A stretch of 64,000 nt of DNA from CAVROP01 sp963722675 (lineage in GTDB: Bacteria; Acidobacteriota; Terriglobia; UBA7540), in contig CAVROP010000011.1 in assembly GCA_963722675.1 (NCBI GenBank), forward strand, positions 1 through 64,000, read 5' to 3'. Shown one piece after another: positions 58,359 through 64,000 of the stretch (the first letter of the stretch is position 1; every line of letters starts with the position of its first letter). The notes under the pieces are model-generated. The model ran no database searches. It saw only the letters and a list, made by a program, of their open reading frames with translations, and had not been told where the DNA came from. Both the position numbers and the translations under genes were made by a program.

Positions 58359-58704
58359 TGTTCTGAACCTACAGACCGGCCTGGGGAGGCTTCGCCGGGC
58401 CATTGAGGACTGGGAGGCTCAGCGCGCATGGGATCCCCGAAGCAGCGGGCCGGCTGAGGCCCTCGGCGAAAACGGCCTTGGACAGCTTGCCAAGGAGCTC
58501 AATTTCTACCTGGGCAACCAGGTCACACTTACTTTCCTCTCTCGAATGAAAACCCGCGGGGAAAAGCACTGTGATCCCTTGCTCGAAGCTGAATCAGTCC
58601 TGAGCGACTTTCTGGGGCCGGGAGCCGCCGCGGCCGTGGCTCAGAGAATCTCATACACCCAAATGGCAGGCGCCCGGACCGGACAGAGTTCGCCTGCCTC
58701 GTGA
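58329..58704 (+). CDS. Anti-sigma factor, C-terminal part (no start of its own)
   Basis: An open frame without a start codon, continuing the anti-sigma gene: IDDLLFTGDVLNLQTGLGRL, then RAIEDWEAQRAWDPRSSGPA, GLGQLAKELNFYLGNQVTLT and a stop at 58702-58704. About 124 residues, with no clear TM segment. The coding character is strong (no stops, codon use like its neighbours), and it fills what would otherwise be an odd 350-bp gap before the membrane-protein gene. Total anti-sigma length would be about 190 residues. Confidence 0.68.
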
Positions 58705-58710
58705 CACATC

Positions 58711-59664
58711 ATGGGCAAGAAGTCGCCAAGGCTTATTCCCACCAACCCAACGCTTTCAGGCCTGATTCTCTTGGCCACGTCGCTCCACCTCTCTTTAGGG
58801 CTGGTGACCCACACCCTCTGGTTGCTGGGAAGAAATGCAGCTCTCTTTCGATATTACTTCACTTATCAAGATCCGCTCTTCCTGCTGGCGTGCAACATCA
58901 CGGAACTGTCTCTGAGCTATGCCGCATGGAAGCAATTCGCGCCTGGGCAGCCCCTGAGACGCGCTTGGCTGCTGATCATGGTGTCCGCGCTCTGCCATGT
59001 CGTGGGTATGGTTCTCAGCCATATCTTGCCCGCGGACTCTTATATCAACCCGCTTTATGTGCTTCACCGGCGCTGGCTTGAAGCTACCCAAGCCCACTTA
59101 GCGCCGATCGGCATGTTCATAGGCGGGGCTGTCCACATGGTGATGTTGGGAGGCGGTCTCTTCATCGCCTTCCGGCTTTGCCGAAGATTCGCGACGCGCA
59201 TGAAAATCAAGCTCGTCGACTGGGTTATTTTGGGGCTTGTCGCCGCTTATACCTCGCAGGTCGCGTATGTGATCGTCCGGTTGCGTTGGGTTGCAAGGTC
59301 GGCGCCAGGTTTTACTGAAGTCATGAATTGGGCAAATGACCCACTTTTATGTGTACTTCTGTTCTTTGCTTTCTTCCTTCGAAGGTCGCTGGTCCAGATG
59401 GGGTGGGGCTTCGTCGCGAAATGTTGGGGAGCTTACGTCGTAGCGATTTTGGGGACCTCAGTGGCAAGCATGGGGATGTGGCTCACGAATTTCGGCATCC
59501 TACCGTATCCTGAAAGCGCTATCTTGTGGTACGTCTGGCCGATAATCTACGCGGCCTACGCCTTGGGACCCACTTATCAGGTAGAAGCTGCCCGCGTCGC
59601 GCTGGCCCGTCTGGACGATTTGGGCTTGGAGCTTAAGCTGGGCGCCACGATGCGGCCCAATTAA
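58711..59664 (+). CDS. Multi-TM membrane protein in the sigma/anti-sigma operon
   Basis: 317 residues with about eight hydrophobic segments (LSGLILLATSLHLSLGLVTH, FLLACNITELSLSYAAW, LLIMVSALCHVVGMVLSHIL, HMVMLGGGLFIAFRLC, WVILGLVAAYTSQVAYVIV, VVAILGTSVASMGMWLTNFG, IIYAAYALGP). No known family was recognised. It starts 7 bp after the restored anti-sigma stop, so it very likely belongs to that operon and may be the sensor that the sigma factor answers to, or its target. Histidines in TM regions (HLSLGLVTH; ALCHVVG; SHIL; HMVML) could bind haem or metal. Confidence 0.72.
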   Translation: MGKKSPRLIPTNPTLSGLILLATSLHLSLGLVTHTLWLLGRNAALFRYYFTYQDPLFLLACNITELSLSYAAWKQFAPGQPLRRAWLLIMVSALCHVVGMVLSHILPADSYINPLYVLHRRWLEATQAHLAPIGMFIGGAVHMVMLGGGLFIAFRLCRRFATRMKIKLVDWVILGLVAAYTSQVAYVIVRLRWVARSAPGFTEVMNWANDPLLCVLLFFAFFLRRSLVQMGWGFVAKCWGAYVVAILGTSVASMGMWLTNFGILPYPESAILWYVWPIIYAAYALGPTYQVEAARVALARLDDLGLELKLGATMRPN

Positions 59665-59748
59665 GTTCGAGGTATACCGAGCGGAGAATCCCCATAGTTG
59701 TGATCCTGACGACCTACGGACACTCTCCTTCGCCCGCAGCGTTCAGCC

Positions 59749-59937
59749 CTACGGCTTCACGCCTAATTTGCGAAGGAACGTCATCATCGGGCACCAGTTC
59801 GTGAAGGCCGACTGAAACAGATTCAGCCCCACAAAAGCTGTGAAGAGATACCATTTCGGGCTCGCCCAGTACCCCAAAGCGAGCGTAGCCAGCACAAAAG
59901 CGCCGGCAATCATCCGTAACATGCGATTCACGTCCAT
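59749..59937 (-). CDS. DUF2892 (YgaP-like TM) protein
   Basis: 62 residues from ATG 59937, with ggaggaag upstream. MDVNRMLRMIAGAFVLATLALGYW, a second TM WYLFTAFVGLNLFQSAFTNWCP and MMTFLRKLGV match the small DUF2892 inner-membrane family, related to the TM domain of the sulfurtransferase YgaP. The NWCP motif with one Cys is conserved in the family. It precedes, on the same strand, nothing but a repeat; the RND permease gene follows its own promoter upstream of it, so the two are neighbours and probably cotranscribed (RND first). Confidence 0.87.
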   Translation of the reverse strand: MDVNRMLRMIAGAFVLATLALGYWASPKWYLFTAFVGLNLFQSAFTNWCPMMTFLRKLGVKP

Positions 59938-60004
59938 GTTGCTTCCTCCCCCCAAGAATTGAAACTCGAAATTCGAAAATCGAAATTCGCTCTAGCTAAA
60001 CGTC

Positions 60005-60024
60005 ATTCCCGCGAAAGCGGGAAT
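60005..60024. repeat. dRS3-like hairpin (attccc-N8-gggaat)
   Basis: attcccgc-gaaa-gcgggaat is a perfect stem, preceded by cgtc and followed by cca. The form is identical to the attcccN8gggaat consensus of dRS3-type repeats of Neisseria. It sits in the 125-bp gap between the RND permease and DUF2892 genes. Confidence 0.7.
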
Positions 60025-60062
60025 CCATCGCCGAATTTCGCTTTGCCATTTTCGAGTTTCGA

Positions 60063-63262
<3,200 letters not shown>

Positions 63263-63266
<4 letters not shown>

Positions 63267-64000
63267 TGGCCCTCCACGCGCGCGCCGTCGCGCAGGCGAT
63301 CGGTCTGGGTGATGGCAACTTTCTCGCCCGCCGCCAGCCCGGACAGTATCTCCACGCGGCTGCCGAAAGACTTTCCGGTTTTCACCAGGCGGTACTCGAG
63401 CGTGCCTTCCGGGTTCACGACGAAAACACCTTGCAACTCTCCGTGCTCGACCACCGCGGAAGCAGGCACTGCGAGGCTTTTCCCTTCTCCAACCGGAATG
63501 CCGGCTTGACCGTACTCACCCGATCGACACTTACTCTCCCGGGGAAGGTCGATTTTGGTTAAAAACGTGTGGCTGGCGGAATCTGCCGCCGGCACCACCT
63601 CGGCAACATCCCCCTCGAACTGGCCCTCTTCGCTCCAGACCGAGACCCTTTCGCCGATTTTGACTTCTCCGAGGTAGGCCTCCGGCAGGCTCACTTCCAG
63701 ACGGTACCGGGACGTGTCTTCCACGGTGAGGAGCGGCGTGCCCGGCATGACCACTGTCCCCACGTTGACGGATTTCGCGGTCACGATGCCACCCAACGGC
63801 GAAACAATGCGCGAATAGCTGAGATAGGTTTGGGCCGAATTCTGTTGCGAGCGGGCCTGCTGCTGCCGAGCCAGGATCTGCTGTTTTTTGGCGGCCACGG
63901 CGCGCTCATTCGCCAGCGCCGCCTGGTAGTGCGCTTCGGCGCCATCGTATTCCTGGCGGCTCAGCGAATTCTTGGCCAGCAGGTTTTTGTAACGATTGAA
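63263..64000 (-). CDS. RND efflux periplasmic adaptor subunit (partial, runs off the window)
   Basis: The gene begins beyond 64000; 245 residues are visible. The visible part opens NRYKNLLAKNSLSRQEYDGA, a coiled-coil hairpin. The lipoyl half-motif (YSRIVSPLGGIVTAKSVNVG, VMPGTPLLTVED), the beta-barrel (SLPEAYLGEVKIGERVSVW, GDVAEVVPAADSASHTFLTK) and the membrane-proximal domain (VEILSGLAAGEKVAITQTDR) follow in order. Membrane-fusion protein that couples the RND permease to an outer-membrane channel. Its TGA overlaps the permease start, so they form an operon. No outer-membrane channel gene is in view. Confidence 0.93.

Overview
The window reads as one stretch of a high-GC, soil-type Acidobacteriota chromosome. 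The diagnosis rests on several families typical of that phylum appearing together: TIGR03435 secreted proteins, TIGR03436 VWA proteins, very large TonB-dependent receptors with an N-terminal carboxypeptidase-regulatory-like domain, a short XRE regulator, and many dispersed palindromic repeats. No rRNA, tRNA or CRISPR array was recognised by eye.

Layout. 1-1.3 kb: an IS4-family insertion sequence whose inverted repeat is the first base of the window. 1.5-5.0 kb: a secreted GH38-like glycosidase split by two frameshifts. 5.1-6.9 kb: a small hypothetical ORF, an MDR oxidoreductase and a PilZ protein. 7.2-17.1 kb: a minus-strand run of two TIGR03435 genes, a TonB receptor, a TIGR03436 VWA protein, an NTF2-like secreted protein and an S10 peptidase. 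17.1-19.5 kb: a second IS, whose transposase is fused to a DruA-like DUF4338 domain, bounded by 38-bp inverted repeats and a 9-bp target duplication. 19.5-21.3 kb: gene remnants (TIGR03435 tail, tricorn-protease tail) around a triplicated 200-bp structured repeat and a 7-mer minisatellite. 21.3-27.1 kb: a sugar-linked block with a RhaT-type symporter, a GH59 galactosylceramidase-like lipoprotein, a double-thioredoxin protein and a galactonate-dehydratase-like enolase-superfamily enzyme. 27.4-34.6 kb: small mostly single genes (AIM24, DUF4440, DUF4242, NAD-binding protein, berberine-bridge-type FAD oxidase, AlkD-like protein). 34.9-46.5 kb: signalling genes (a PAS histidine kinase, a hybrid kinase coupled to a REC-GGDEF cyclase) with pyrB, an XRE regulator and a cytochrome c between. 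46.8-54.3 kb: a second TonB receptor plus TIGR03436 VWA pair, followed by two secreted proteins. 54.5-57.0 kb: a TadE/TadG-like pseudopilin cassette. 57.5-59.7 kb: an ECF sigma factor, its anti-sigma factor and a multi-TM protein. 59.7-64 kb: a DUF2892 protein and an RND efflux pair running off the end.

The same pair, TonB receptor followed directly by a TIGR03436 VWA protein, occurs twice (minus strand at 9.8-15.4 kb, plus strand at 46.8-52.6 kb), and dispersed repeats sit exactly over the signal-peptide ends of three of these four genes. Eleven single-base frameshifts can be placed by reading protein continuity across frames. Each lies at or beside a short homopolymer, so residual sequencing error is the simplest explanation, and most of the split genes are probably intact in the organism.
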